Origin: Ditylenchus dipsaci | Taxonomy: Eukaryota > Nematoda > Chromadorea > Rhabditida > Anguinidae | NCBI GenBank assembly: GCA_004194705.1 | Contig: SADC01001387.1 | Coordinates: 310,001 to 374,000, forward strand | DNA length: 64,000 bases | Direction of reading: 5' to 3' | Part shown: positions 10,726 to 21,883 of the stretch, piece after piece | Layout of the letters: each line of letters begins with the position of its first letter | Numbering within the stretch: the first letter of the stretch is position 1 | Notes under the pieces: generated by a model | The model's database searches: none | What the model was told of the DNA's origin: nothing | What the model saw: the letters and a program-made list of their open reading frames with translations, nothing else | Made by a program: the position numbers and the translations under genes

Positions 10726-11880
10726 TTTTAAAAAGAGTTAGGTTAGGAATAGTGGCTGCTAAAAATCTGAAATTTATTTTTTATTGGCAAGAATTGCTGT
10801 GTTTTTAATTTGATGCAAGCGGCCATGATTTTTTCATGCATAACATGTATTCTCTAATAAAGTCTTTTTGCTAAAAATACAAAATATATTGGTTTCAAAA
10901 TCTCTAGATGTGGTTTTTTATTTTTGCCAATTTTCAGAGCCACACCGTTGTAGCTTGCAAAGACACAGTGTGCCTTTTTGACATAATTTTTTAATTCTCC
11001 ATTTAAAAACAACAAACATTCGATTTTTTTTTGAACAATACTGAAAAGCCTAACCGGGTTGGCTGCTAAAATTGCCAAAAATAATAAAGCCACGACTCGA
11101 AGCTTTAGGCCACATTCATGTAACGTTTTTGGAGCTAAGAGGCGAGGCTTTTAGACCTGCATTCAAAAAACTGACTACTACACTGTATCTACAAATAAAA
11201 GCTGAAGTGGCGATATTTGAAACAAAGAATGGCCACATAAAGATTAAACTACTTTGCGGACAGCATATCGCACCAAATTTGGAATAGGTGTCAGGAATCT
11301 CAGGCAAAATGTTTCAAGTAAAAATACATAAAGTGAACAATTTAATCGATAGATAAATACAAAAGAAGATATAGGTGTAAAATTTTTTAAAGTTTTGATG
11401 CAAGGAAAGAACAATTTGTTGGTAAAATAGGATAACAACCTATAATAAACCGAAAGAAGCTTACATTTGTAAGTTAGCTTTTGCTTAGGCACATATAAAA
11501 AAGCGTGAGTGGGTTAGAAAAAAATATTAGAATATTTTATTGCTGGTAGCTGAATATAGCCGCCAAAGTGAAACGTGAAAAAATTGACGATAAATTAAAA
11601 AAGAGAACAACTATTTTGTTTATGAACCCAGTAGAAATATCAATCAAAAAAAGTTTGTTTTCGACATCTGACGCTGTCTTTGCACTTCCATTTGTGAATT
11701 ATTTTTCATCTAGCAAGTAGTGTTTGTTGGATAATAATAATTGTCTGTGACCAATTGCGTGAAACAGAGAAATGATAAAACTATAAATTGAGCGCAGAGG
11801 AGATGTTATTTACTAACTTTATTTCATTTTCCGTCACAACAAAAATGATTAATGGCAAATGGTGGTTGGTGTTACCGCTA
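10726..11880. other. Intergenic, no recognisable gene
   Basis: AT-rich sequence with short open frames on both strands (for example 11072-11287 plus and 11244-11492 minus). None has a recognisable motif or splice context. I see no repeat structure with confidence. Confidence 0.5.
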
Positions 11881-11897
11881 TATTCAGGATATTAAAA

Positions 11898-13815
11898 GCC
11901 TAAAGGAGGGGGGAATATTTGGTACTGATTCAGTACTACTGAATAAATAGTCGCAGGTTCAAATCACAGTTCAAGCGTTTCTAATTTTTCTGAACGTAAT
12001 TTTATTGTTTTATTGGTTTGACATTATTCTTTTGGATGATTTATAAGTTATCGATAGGGTTGTCGGTTCGGGTACCCGTTTTCGGGTAATTGGAACCGAA
12101 ACCCGGTTTTTTCCGGGGTTTCGGGTATCGGTTCGGTCCGGGTACCCGAAAATTTCGGGTTTCGGGTATCGGTTCGGTCCGGGTACCGAAAATTTCGGGT
12201 TTCGGGTATCGGTTCGGTCCGGGTACCCGAAAATTTCGGGTTTCGGGTATCGGTTCGGGTATCCGAAAATCGGAGACACGATTTCAAACAGTGGGATCAA
12301 AGATTTACAACAATTTGTTTGCTTGTGTCAACCTGGGCCCGTATTAATAATCGATTTACCCTTACATCAAGTGTGAGTGTGATTTTAGTGTGATTGGGAG
12401 GTTCACTGTGATTTTCTGGTGTGAGTGTGAGGTGTGACTGTGATTTTTGAAAACACTGATCTCACTTCACAATCGGCGAGAAAAATTGCAGTGTACCTAT
12501 TTTGTAGTTTTTTTTAATGAAAAGTCAAATCTTGAAATTACTTTGAAGAAATCGTGTTCTGTTATAATTTAACAACAAGATATACTAGCTTCAAGCAAAG
12601 GTGTAATTTTTTTTAAAAACTTAGTTTTTGGCTTTTAAGTATGAAGTACGAGCAAAGTACGAGTGAAAACACAAAGGACGAGAAAAAAATGAGGGCGAAG
12701 ACGAGTACGAGTCAATTTTAGCCTCGTACTGCGAGGACGAAGACGAGTTCGAGCGAAAAGAAAGAGAAGTACTACGAGTACGAGCGATTTGAAAAAATTG
12801 GTAACAAGGACGAGTACGAAGTACGGTCCCGAAAATTTTGATACGAAGTACAAGGACGAGGACCAGAAATTCGAAAATTCCTAACACTGGAAACCATACT
12901 CTCAGGGCTACATTATGGTGTTAAAACTTTTTGAAAAAGGTGAACATTTTCAATCTAATTACGCAAAAGAAACATTTGCGCCAAAAAAAAGTATTGTCCT
13001 TCCAGATATCGTTTGTAAGAATGTTGAAAAGTGAGGTAACCGATTTCATAGATGACCGCGTGTATGCAGGAAGCCTTTTTCTGTAAATTCGATTTTTTCG
13101 GATATCGGTTCGGGTACCCGAAAATTTCGGTTCCGGTTCGGTTCGGGTACCCGAAAGTTTCGGGTTTCGGGTATCGGTTCGGTTCGGTTCGGGTACCCGA
13201 AAGTTTCGGGTTTCGAGTATCGGTTCGGTTCGGGTACCCGAAAATTTCGGTTCGGTTCGGTTCCTCGGTTCGGTTACCGGAAATTCCGGGTACCCGACAA
13301 CCCTAGTTATCGACCTAACGTTGATAGCCAGAATAAAATTGCGGTAACCGACTTACACTTGTGCTTGAGCAACATCATTTTAGTCACATAATCAGTACTA
13401 TGAAAACCGATCAAGTTTCCAAGTAGAATATTTTTCAAGAAGAGTCTAAACAATTTTTGAGCATTATAAGCCTTCAACTTAAAGCTGTTGCCAATTTTAT
13501 GTTAAAATGTGCTAAATAGTGAAAAGAGCAAAATCAAACCCTCCAAACGCATATTTCTCAACAGAAACCCAAAAACCTCTATACAAATGGGGAACATCGA
13601 GTTCATTTGGTCCAGACAGAGGGCTGGAAAATCTTTCTAATTTACAAATTTCCATCATTTTGTAGCTTCCATTCAGAGCTACAAAATAAGTGTAAATAGC
13701 TAGACTAAAAAGGATAAAATAATGAAGAAACGATTAAACTGTGATTTGAACCTGCAACTTTTTATTCAGTACCGAAAATTCTCCCTCCTTCAATAATTCA
13801 TAGTTTAAGTGTTTA
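11898..13815. repeat. Inverted tRNA-like arms surrounding a hAT insertion
   Basis: Arms at 11898-11990 and 13735-13815 are inverted relatives. Both contain GTACTGA, AATAAA and a strong B box (GCAGGTTCAAATCACAG at 11952-11968, its complement at 13746-13762). A convincing A box was not found. Between them lies the hAT-like element 12055-13305. This may be an older TIR/SINE composite interrupted by the hAT. Confidence 0.5.
12055..13305. mobile_element. Non-autonomous hAT element, 1251 bp, perfect 8-bp TSD
   Basis: Target duplication GTTATCGA at 12047-12054 and 13306-13313. Ends TAGGGTTGTCGGTTCGGGTA and its complement. The arms (12055-12275, 13090-13305) are tandem arrays built on TTCGGGTATCGGTTCGG/GGTACCCGAAAATTTCGGG in opposite orientation. 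The centre (12360-13080) includes a GTACGAG-rich simple repeat (12640-12860). Open frames across the arms are translations of the repeat, not genes. Confidence 0.9.
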
Positions 13816-14003
13816 TAGAAACAATACTATTGTATGCATAAAAAATACTCGAGTCTATGCATTTTTCTAAATACAAGGGTCTAAGGGGGTCTATTAAAAC
13901 AGGGGCATATATTAGAGGGAATACGGTATTTGTAGTGTACTCTCTCATACATAACGATGACGCAATTGCATGACAGAACCAATCTAATTATTTTTCTACT
14001 TCT

Positions 14004-15221
14004 TCATATTCTTCTTATAGTAAAATTTAATAAGTCTTTTGATGACTTTTCAACATAGACCGGCACCGGACTAAGGAAGGGACACAAGACAGGGATTTTA
14101 TTGAATGCTTTATTACCAATAACACACGAAGACAAACATAAACGAAGCATTGGTGATTCTTGAATGAGACCTATAGCCACTTCCACATTCTTCCTTTCTT
14201 GGCGTAGAGAGGCGTCAGCTTCGTCCAGATCCAGCTTGGCTTTGTAGAGATACTCCTTCGCTGACTTGAGGACTTCGGTGCTTGATTGGTAAAGTCGTTG
14301 CATGGTCGGTAACAGAGGCGTCGGTGGTTTGGTTCCCTGGTCCGGCTTGGTCCCATCCTAGGTTGGTGACTCGGTCTCCTGTTTGGTAGGGCAGTTGGTT
14401 TGGGAGCGGGCGGCTGGTCCATACTGTAGCAGAGGTGGCCGGTCTACTCCACGGTTTGAGACGACAGAACTGGCACTTTCGGTGAACTTGCCAAAGTTAG
14501 AAGAAAGTGCCCACTGCCCGTAGACAGTGGCTCTTCCCATGTCTAGACGTTCTTGGCCCTTGGCCTCCACATGGGTAATTGATTCGTGGTCGGTAAGATG
14601 AAGAAAGCCTCGCACAGTCGCATCCGGTACGTCATAAATAAGGTCACCTGGTATCGTTGATCCGTCCGGATGAGGCTGCAGTTTGTTTGATCCCACGGAA
14701 GAAGCCTTCTTTCTCAGATCCCGAACGGAGTCAAAGCATTTGTCCACGCGAGCAAAAGCCAGATGAAGGTCGATCACTTGACATCCACTTGGTCTGTAAC
14801 CTGAAACACTAATCCCACGACGGTCCTGCTTCACGGTGACCCTTCCATCCACAACGGTGACTTCGACCAGTTTCTCCTCCCGTAGGCGTTACAATTTATC
14901 CTTATCGGTGCTTTCATAGGCAACTGGTATTTTCAGAGTGTTAACTCTAAATGGTAAGGTCTCAGTCGGTTCATTCACAATCATACTCCCTTCCAATCCT
15001 GATGAGCTTAACTGGTACGCGACTCCATCAGCGGTATTCAGAAACTCTGACTTGGTCATAAACTTGACCTCACTTCCCTGATCACACATCAGGCACACTT
15101 GGTCCCAATCGGTCAATAACTTCTCTTTCTCGGTGTCTCCCACTAAAGGGAGCTGCTTGAGAAGCAATTAAACATCGACGAAAACTTCGCCTACCTTATT
15201 TCCAATAATTGCTGACATCAT
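14004..15221 (-). CDS. Unidentified 406-codon frame with three in-frame TAA/TAG, ending TGA
   Basis: One minus-strand frame runs from ATGATG (15221) to TGA (14006-14004) with no frameshift. It is interrupted only by TAA (15170-15168), TAA (14891-14889) and TAG (14360-14358). The pieces between stops have normal protein composition: DTEKEKLLTDWDQVCLMCDQ, then DGRVTVKQDRRGISVSGYRP, then DLDEADASLRQERKN, the last heptad-like. The stretch is visibly more GC-rich than its flanks. I recognise no family; a transposon, a viral insertion or another transferred gene are all possible. Each interruption is one C-to-T change from a Gln codon and would read as Gln under a code with UAA/UAG=Gln. A small upstream ORF overlaps its start by ATGA. 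Nonsense mutation of a former gene is the simplest alternative. Confidence 0.55.
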
Positions 15222-15352
15222 AAATTTGAGAGTGCTTCAAATTCTTTTAGATTCACCGAGGAATAAATATAATTGCTTTCAAACGTACGAGTCAGTATTT
15301 CACGGTACGACACCAGATACCATTCAAAACCGTCTTTTCGTCCGTTTCCCAT
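15218..15352 (-). CDS. Small ORF (44 aa) overlapping the next start by 4 bp
   Basis: ATG at 15352-15350, TGA at 15220-15218. The stop overlaps the first ATG of the 406-codon frame (ATGA). The product contains FEWYLVSYREILTRTFESN, with normal composition, but no known family. It may be the 3' end of a longer gene, since a plausible coding stretch lies upstream in another frame (15370-15588, containing REYNVKGGRFTDRTPVPRSL). A frame change would be needed to join them. Low confidence. Confidence 0.35.
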   Translation of the reverse strand: MGNGRKDGFEWYLVSYREILTRTFESNYIYSSVNLKEFEALSNL

Positions 15353-15601
15353 TTTACGTACTTTATGGTCTATTCTATCCCTTCAGGACACCTGGTGTTT
15401 AGAGACCTCGGTACGGGAGTGCGATCCGTAAATCGCCCTCCCTTTACATTATACTCTCTCAAATGTATCGAACGGTGCAGACACTCATTTAAGTTTTTTT
15501 TAATACAGCACTCTCTATAAAAAAATAAATATAATATGCCCGAAAAGTGTTTGCTGTTAATAAATACTAAGTAGTACCACAAATACACATTTTACTTCTA
15601 A

Positions 15602-18600
15602 TCAATTTGCTAATTTACTATTTTCCTTAATTTCAGTAAAAAATTCCAGCTGAATATCAGCATCAGAGTGTAGACCAGCACATATAGTCATCAGCTTAGT
15701 AATGGACACAAACTGCTTCATGAAAGCATTTCCAACTGGTGTGTTAGGTGGCACAACTGGCGCTTTGAGAAGCAAACTCAGCAGACTTAGAACCGAATGA
15801 AAATTTTTAAACACTCCTTCTGTGCCTTCATTCGAGTACTTAAATCATAACCTTATTTATTGAATTTTATTGAAAAAAAATTTAACCTGAATCCTGGTAA
15901 ACAACTCAGTCAATATAGCCAAGTCCAATATAAGTGGGGCAGCTAGCAGAGAATCTTCACAAGTGTTGTGAATAGCCAATGTCTGATGTCCACCCATAAA
16001 TATGGAGGAGATGTACTCGTCCATTGCCCGTTTGCTGTCACCCACAAATGGCACATACTTGATCACAATCACATGGTCTGGCTTCTCGCCAGGCTTGTAT
16101 AGAATGGGATTGGCGTCGACCATGTCGTCCACCACTGAAGACTTGGAAATCTCCTTGGAGCGGAACTGTTTGGCTTCACTCAAGTTTTTGCCGTCATTGT
16201 TGCCGAGGTGGTTGTAGGAAACAATGCTCTCAGGCTTGATTCCACTGCTCACAAGAAATTCAACCAAAGCTGATTTCAGCTTGGTCTGACCAGATTTAAA
16301 GTCATCGCCTCCAATGAACACACCTCTTTGTTGGGCTAGTTCAATGACGCCTGGGGTGAGCGTGTTTTGGGGAGAGCCATTGATGTAGTGAGCTCTTAAA
16401 TAACTTTTATAATTGCAAGACATCGTAAAGCAGTCACAGTAAAACCGGCATCCCACTTCACTTTTTAACATCTGCATTAAATTCATGAAATTTTTTTGGA
16501 GAGTTGTTGACTGGATCCCAGAAACCTTGGAAAATTTGCGGCTTCGCCGCTGTGCGGAAGCGTTTGCTAAATTTTCCAAAATCTTCTTACTTTATAAGAC
16601 AAACTGTTTTTCAAAAGGCTCAAATTGAATTGCGCCCTCAAATTACTGAATTTCGCCAGCGAATTTCATATTCATATTTTTCTTTACATTTTGTTGTAAT
16701 CTCTAAAAATTTTAGACCAGAGTGTAGCCCTGAATCTTGGCTGTCTAATGAGCTATCAAACTTTGATAAAAAAATTTGAAAAACTTAAAGAAGAGATTTG
16801 AAAAAAAATAGTCAATTTAAAAATAAAATATAAATCGTCAATTTTTTTGAAAACCTCTTAATCTTTACACTTTCAAATTATTTAGCGGAGTTTGATAGCT
16901 CATTAGACAGCCAAGATTCAGAGCTACACAATTCAAACATTACAACAAAATTTTAATGAAAATGGCAGTATGAAATTCGCTAGTGGAATTCAGTAATTTG
17001 CTGGTAAAATTCAGACATTTGAGGGCCCACTTCAGTTACAGACTTTTCAAAAATGCTGACAATTCAGTCCAAAGTGAATCTAAAAAAGACCAAAAATTAA
17101 GTGAAGTGTTAATTTTTTGATCATTGCAAGGCTGTAGGAAGTTTCGTAACGAGACAATTTCGTAAGATCGAATTTTCGTAAAAGTGAATTTTTCGTAAGA
17201 AATTTGCTCTTACGAAAGAAATTTATTACCAAAGTTCGCTGTTACGAAAATGTTTCTTAGGAAAATTTTCTCTTACGAAAAAGTTTCTTACGAATATATT
17301 TCTTACCTTCTTAAATATTTCTTACAAAATTAGCTTTTACGAAAATTCGCTCTTCCGAAATTGTCTTGTTACGAAACATCCTACAGCCCATCGTAAGTTG
17401 AAATTATCGAAACGGATTTTTCGAAATAGACACAGATCGAAATCTAATCTAATCGAAAATTAAGATCGAAATCGTTAGACGCTCATATAAGGTAAAAAAG
17501 TAGTCGGACTGCACGGAAAGTCAAACTTTAGTGACCCAGTTATTTATGCAGTTAAGCAGTCTACAGGGTGGCTCAAAAAAATTCGGAAAATATTGAAAAA
17601 TTTGCGTAGGGGGTTTCTTGCCCCCATGAATTTTCCAAAAGAAAACAATGACAGTAGTTAAGCTACCAGGGAGCTCAACAATATGAAGCAGAACATATTT
17701 GCATAAAAACAAAATGAAAAAATTTCAAAAGTTACCGATTTTTTGGCCCCCTGTACAGTATAAAAAAACACTCACCCTTCAAGTATAGCTGCCACAGCGA
17801 AAATGTTGGATGGTGAAATTTCTTCAGCATTTTCTTGAATAGATTGGAGAAGCTGTTCCGCCGTGCTATTAAGATGTGGCTCAACAGAAGTAAAACGCTC
17901 TGTATTGGCTGTCCATAGCACAATAACTGTGTCTAAAATCAGCTGAAGTTAAAATTTTCTAAATTATTGTAAAATCCGACCTAATTTGTGCTTATCCTTG
18001 AAGTCTCTAATATCTTTGCGGATTTTTTGTAAATGTTCTTGCTTAGAGTCTCCAGCAATCACATTGTTGACTCGATCTCCCTGGTTGCTAGCAATGAAGT
18101 CGGAGTAGTAAATCGAAGGCTTGGGCACTATATGCTCCATTTGGGGGCGTAGTTTTTCAATAAGTTCGTGCTCAAACACCTGAAGTATTTTAAGGAGGGC
18201 ATGCTAGTTAATTTGTTAGTTAATTGTTTTCTGTATAGACGTTTTTTTCACATTTTGTACAAATTTACAATTAAACTTTGTTTGCCAAAAAATAGTACAA
18301 TTCCGCTTGATCGCAATGAAGGATTCTTTTGACTAGTTTTTCGACCAAGAATTTGAAAACCCTCAGAGTTAAAGAAAATATTAAAATTTTTTCGAAAGTC
18401 AATTTTTAACCAACAATCAAATTTAAAAAAGCAGGAAACCCAGAAACCCCGTTTTACCCCGAAATTTCTTACTTTAGCTCTGAGCATAGCATCATACAAA
18501 TTAGCATTGTTGATGTCCCAGCCATCAATCACTAAGTTATTGGGATGGACCATTGGCAGCAGGGAATTGAATGGCACATACACCTGTTTGCTACCATCAT

Positions 18601-19100
18601 AGCCCAAGTGAACAGTAGTCGACTGGGTTATAGAGCCAAGGTAGTCGGCCTTTTTAGTCCTTCTCTTAAATGACGACTTTTTAAGAACTTCCAAATATAT
18701 AAAAAACCACTTACCTGGCATGCCAAGTCATGCCCTCCCTGTTAGCTATGGTTGCACCAACAACTGTAGAACCATTGTTTCCACCCAAGCCGACCAACAA
18801 TAAGCCTGTTTTAGCAGGCTTTAGCTGAGTTTTAAACTGGTAGATGTGCTTTTCTGGCCTGACAACTAATGTAGACCCATCTCTGGTGAGTTGGTTGCGT
18901 TTGTATTCAAAATTAGATCGCAGATAAGTTTCATCGTTAGTCAGGTTGCATGAGTCAACCACTGTTATCTTAAATGTATTTTTGATTAAAAAAACATCAG
19001 TTTTACCAGCTACCTTATTTATCATATTTGAAGCTGAGTCAGTTGCTTCAAGCGTTTTTTTCGAAAAAGACGGCCAACTAAATAAAGAGGAAGTAGCCAT
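15602..19100 (-). CDS. INO1: Inositol-3-phosphate synthase (myo-inositol-1-phosphate synthase)
   Basis: Converts glucose 6-phosphate to 1D-myo-inositol 3-phosphate using NAD+; first step of inositol synthesis, cytosolic. Six exons, all in frame: 19100-18715, 18659-18473, 18179-17981, 17932-17776, 16394-15887 and 15838-15602 (TGA). Product 557 aa, or 542 if a 45-bp in-frame GT-AG segment (19013-18969) is spliced out, which I favour because it interrupts the normal N terminus. Diagnostic motifs: [19 protein letters not shown] (Rossmann NAD site), [136 protein letters not shown]. All catalytic-region blocks are present and there are no lesions. The gene stands alone; intron 4 (1.38 kb) is filled with palindromic repeats. 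Confidence 0.97.
16600..17060. repeat. Palindromic MITE in inositol synthase intron 4
   Basis: Arms around 16600-16760 and 16882-17060 are inverted copies. Shared words include GCTGTCTAATGAGCTATCAA (16740) and its complement near 16895, and TACTGAATTTCGCCAGCGAA near 16645 with a diverged complement near 16980-17000. No coding capacity. Confidence 0.7.
17130..17388. mobile_element. 259-bp TIR MITE rich in TTTCGTAAG
   Basis: Ends GGCTGTAGGAAGTTTCGTAA and the complement of GGCTGTAGGATGTTTCGTAA. The interior consists of inverted TCTTACGAAA words. Located in the same intron as the preceding palindrome; both seem tolerated by the inositol synthase gene. Target duplication not seen. Confidence 0.75.
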
Positions 19101-21883
19101 TTATCTGAAAAAATGTTTGCATTTAGACAAAATAAGTTTAGCTCGCTTGATTGACACATTGCTAATTCAAAGAGAAAATGCGATTTTCAAAGGCATATAA
19201 AAATGCATTTACTTAGTCTGTAATAAAAGTTTGAAAACACAAACATATTTAAAAAAGAAAAAAGATATTGACAAAAAAAATCAACAAATATATATATAAG
19301 AAGTAAAAAGACGTTCACAAAATCGTTCTCCTGGAAGTGAAAACATCAGCTTAACTTTTTTTGCCGGAAACTCAGCTTTGGCAAATTAAAAAAAAATTTG
19401 TATGTTCCCTATAAAAGCCAAGTAAGAACTTTACTAGAAAATTTTTTGGTGTGTTTAACAAAAAAAAATTAGCTTTACTTATTTAAAGATTATTGGTACT
19501 CAACACATTTGTATTTCAAAATAGTTCTTTTTTGAATTGACTTAGTACCCGCCTTTCAAAATACTTCCATCGGCGACGGGCATGCCCCATTAAATAAAGA
19601 ACGCGACCTTTTATTGAAAGATATAATTAAATACCGTATATTCTTTAGTAGAAGGCTTTCTCCTGATAAAGCCACCCCCCCCCCCTCCTCCCTAGGTGAT
19701 GATTGAAAAAAAGGCCGCTCTCTAATACAAGGCCCCCTAAAGGCTATTTTACATGCACCTTGTAAAAACCTTGTAAAAAAGGCGTAATCTTGGAAAATCT
19801 TTTTAGATGTTATTTTGAAACATACCTCTCAGATTTTTTTCCGACAAAGAATATTTGGGTGAAAAAGGGCATTTTGACCCCCCCCCCCTTTAGTAGAAGG
19901 CTTTCTCCTGATAAAGCCACCCCCCCCCTTGTAAGAAGATGGGTCATTTTATGGGTATTAGTTCTTTTTATTAGTGCTTATCGCCATTTTGAAGCGAAAA
20001 AAAGATTTTGACTAAAAACCTCAAAAATAAAAAAGATTTGTGGTCTCAAAAAAGGACAAGGCTTTTTAAAAAAGACGTCTGGGGTCCCTGTTTCAAAGCT
20101 GTTCTAACTGAAAGGTAGAAAACTTATAATTTCGGCAACAGAAATCATACACTGCATTTAGTCCCATATCTGAAACTTTCAAGTAAGCCAGTGCTTAGTG
20201 CCGTTTTTAGGCTACCAGCATCAGGTTTGTCATTTTTTAAAAACACTCTAATACATTCCTGTGGCTCACATTTATTATATATTGAAAAAATAATTTCACT
20301 AAACATTGTGCTTTATGATAATATTTTGCATTAAAAGCAAGTGACCATAGACTATACAAACAGCTTATGAACCCCAAACACACAAAAATACACAGACACA
20401 ATACTTTCCCATGTAAACAAAATTATTTTCTGACTCAACAAGAAGAGAGTGAGCAAAAAAAATAAAAGTCAACCGTGATTGATTGTGCCTGCCATTCGAT
20501 TATCTCCGACGATCTATGACCAGCAAAAATGTTCATTGATAGTTTTCGGCAGATATATTATAGATTGAATAAATTTGAATTAAAAAACAAAAAAATGAAA
20601 GCACGTAAAAGAATTTAAGGGGGGGGGAGGGGGTTTGACAACTTTTACGGCTACCTTTTGACGTTGATTTCTACTATGTTAAAATAATTTGTTTTCTACT
20701 TTCGAGGGGCATTGTGAGAGGTATAATTGTTGATATTTCTGCTATTCTACCCTTTTAGACCGAATGTCCTTACGACATTTTGGAGGTAGAAAATAAATTA
20801 ACGGCAACTGAAATAGTCATTCGAACATAGTAAAAAGCAATATCAAAAAGTAAAAGTTCTCCTCTGAAACAACATTTTTTGTACAAATTCTGTAATTTAA
20901 AGGCTGAATTAAAAGGGGCCGGCGAAAATGTTATGTTGTACGGAGTTTACGTTATAAAAAGTTATATTGACTGAAAAGACTTGACTATTGAGTTATGGCC
21001 TCTTGAAAAAATTAATTTATTTGCAATTTGACCGAAAACTTGAGTTTTTTAAATTTTGCAGATGTTGATCGTTTTTCAAAGAAATTAGTTTTTTCAAGAG
21101 GCCATAACTCAATAGTCAGATTTTTTAAAATTACTCCGTTAAATGGTTTTTAAAGCTCTCGAGCTGCGCTACAGTATGGTTATAAGATGTTACTGTAACA
21201 TCAAATACTCCATTAAACTTTTGACCACTCAAAATGATGAAAGTGCTTGTAAAAATTGTGTTTGGAGCTAAATTATGACTATTCTAAAAAAAACTTTATA
21301 TACCATTTGAAAGAGGAGATTCAGAGCCACAAAATCATAACAGAAGATTAGATCTATTCATCATTAAATGAATTGAAAATACGTGCTTGAAATTTATTTC
21401 CGAACTTTTTCCGGTGCTAAATACAGAATTCATTCCTTCCTCAGCAAAAAAAACTTTCAGCTTTTTTAGAATGTCTCAAAAGTTTACGAAAAATGCCAAG
21501 AAGTTTGGCTGCAAGATCGAAAAGCCAAAACTTTTCCGGAATATGCCATGCAATCAATATTATCGAGTCTCCGTTGAATCAACTGGAAAGCACAGAAGAT
21601 AGTGGAAGAAATGAAAGATCAAGAATATAGAAAGATTAAGAAATTTTGAGAGCAATGAAACATCAGCCTAAAAGAAATCCTGAACACTATGAAAATTCCA
21701 GTAAAAATAGAATTGAAAAATAGTTTTGAAGTCGATTACAGGGCCTCCTACAGAATAAAGAAACTCTAGCAGCTATTTACTAAATTTCCCAGTTTCAAAG
21801 ATTTCCTGTTCCGAAAATATTTTTTCAAAGAATTTTTCTGGTGGAGATTTACACCGGTTAATTTAATTTTTATTTTTATTAAT
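19101..21883. other. Intergenic region with repeat fragments
   Basis: No gene recognised. Visible pieces: a partial element at 19534-19600 sharing GTACCCGCCTTTCAAAATA with the 56.6/59.6 kb TIR; a 40-bp direct repeat (AGTAGAAGGCTTTCTCCTGA and following C-run) at 19643-19683 and 19891-19930; G/C homopolymers at 19675 and 20620; an inverted repeat at 20983-21012/21088-21118 (TTGACTATTGAGTTATGGCC). The rest is AT-rich DNA between the 5' ends and 3' ends of two minus-strand genes. Confidence 0.5.

Noticed and set aside
10854..11492. Possible small genes on either strand
   Set aside because: Short frames overlap on opposite strands, lack recognisable motifs and have no consistent splice sites.
12010..12347. 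Overlapping open frames on both strands (R-Y-P-D-R-T-D-T and F-G-Y-R-F-G repeats)
   Set aside because: Translations of the GGGTACCCGAA arrays in the hAT arms; no gene-like composition or splice context.
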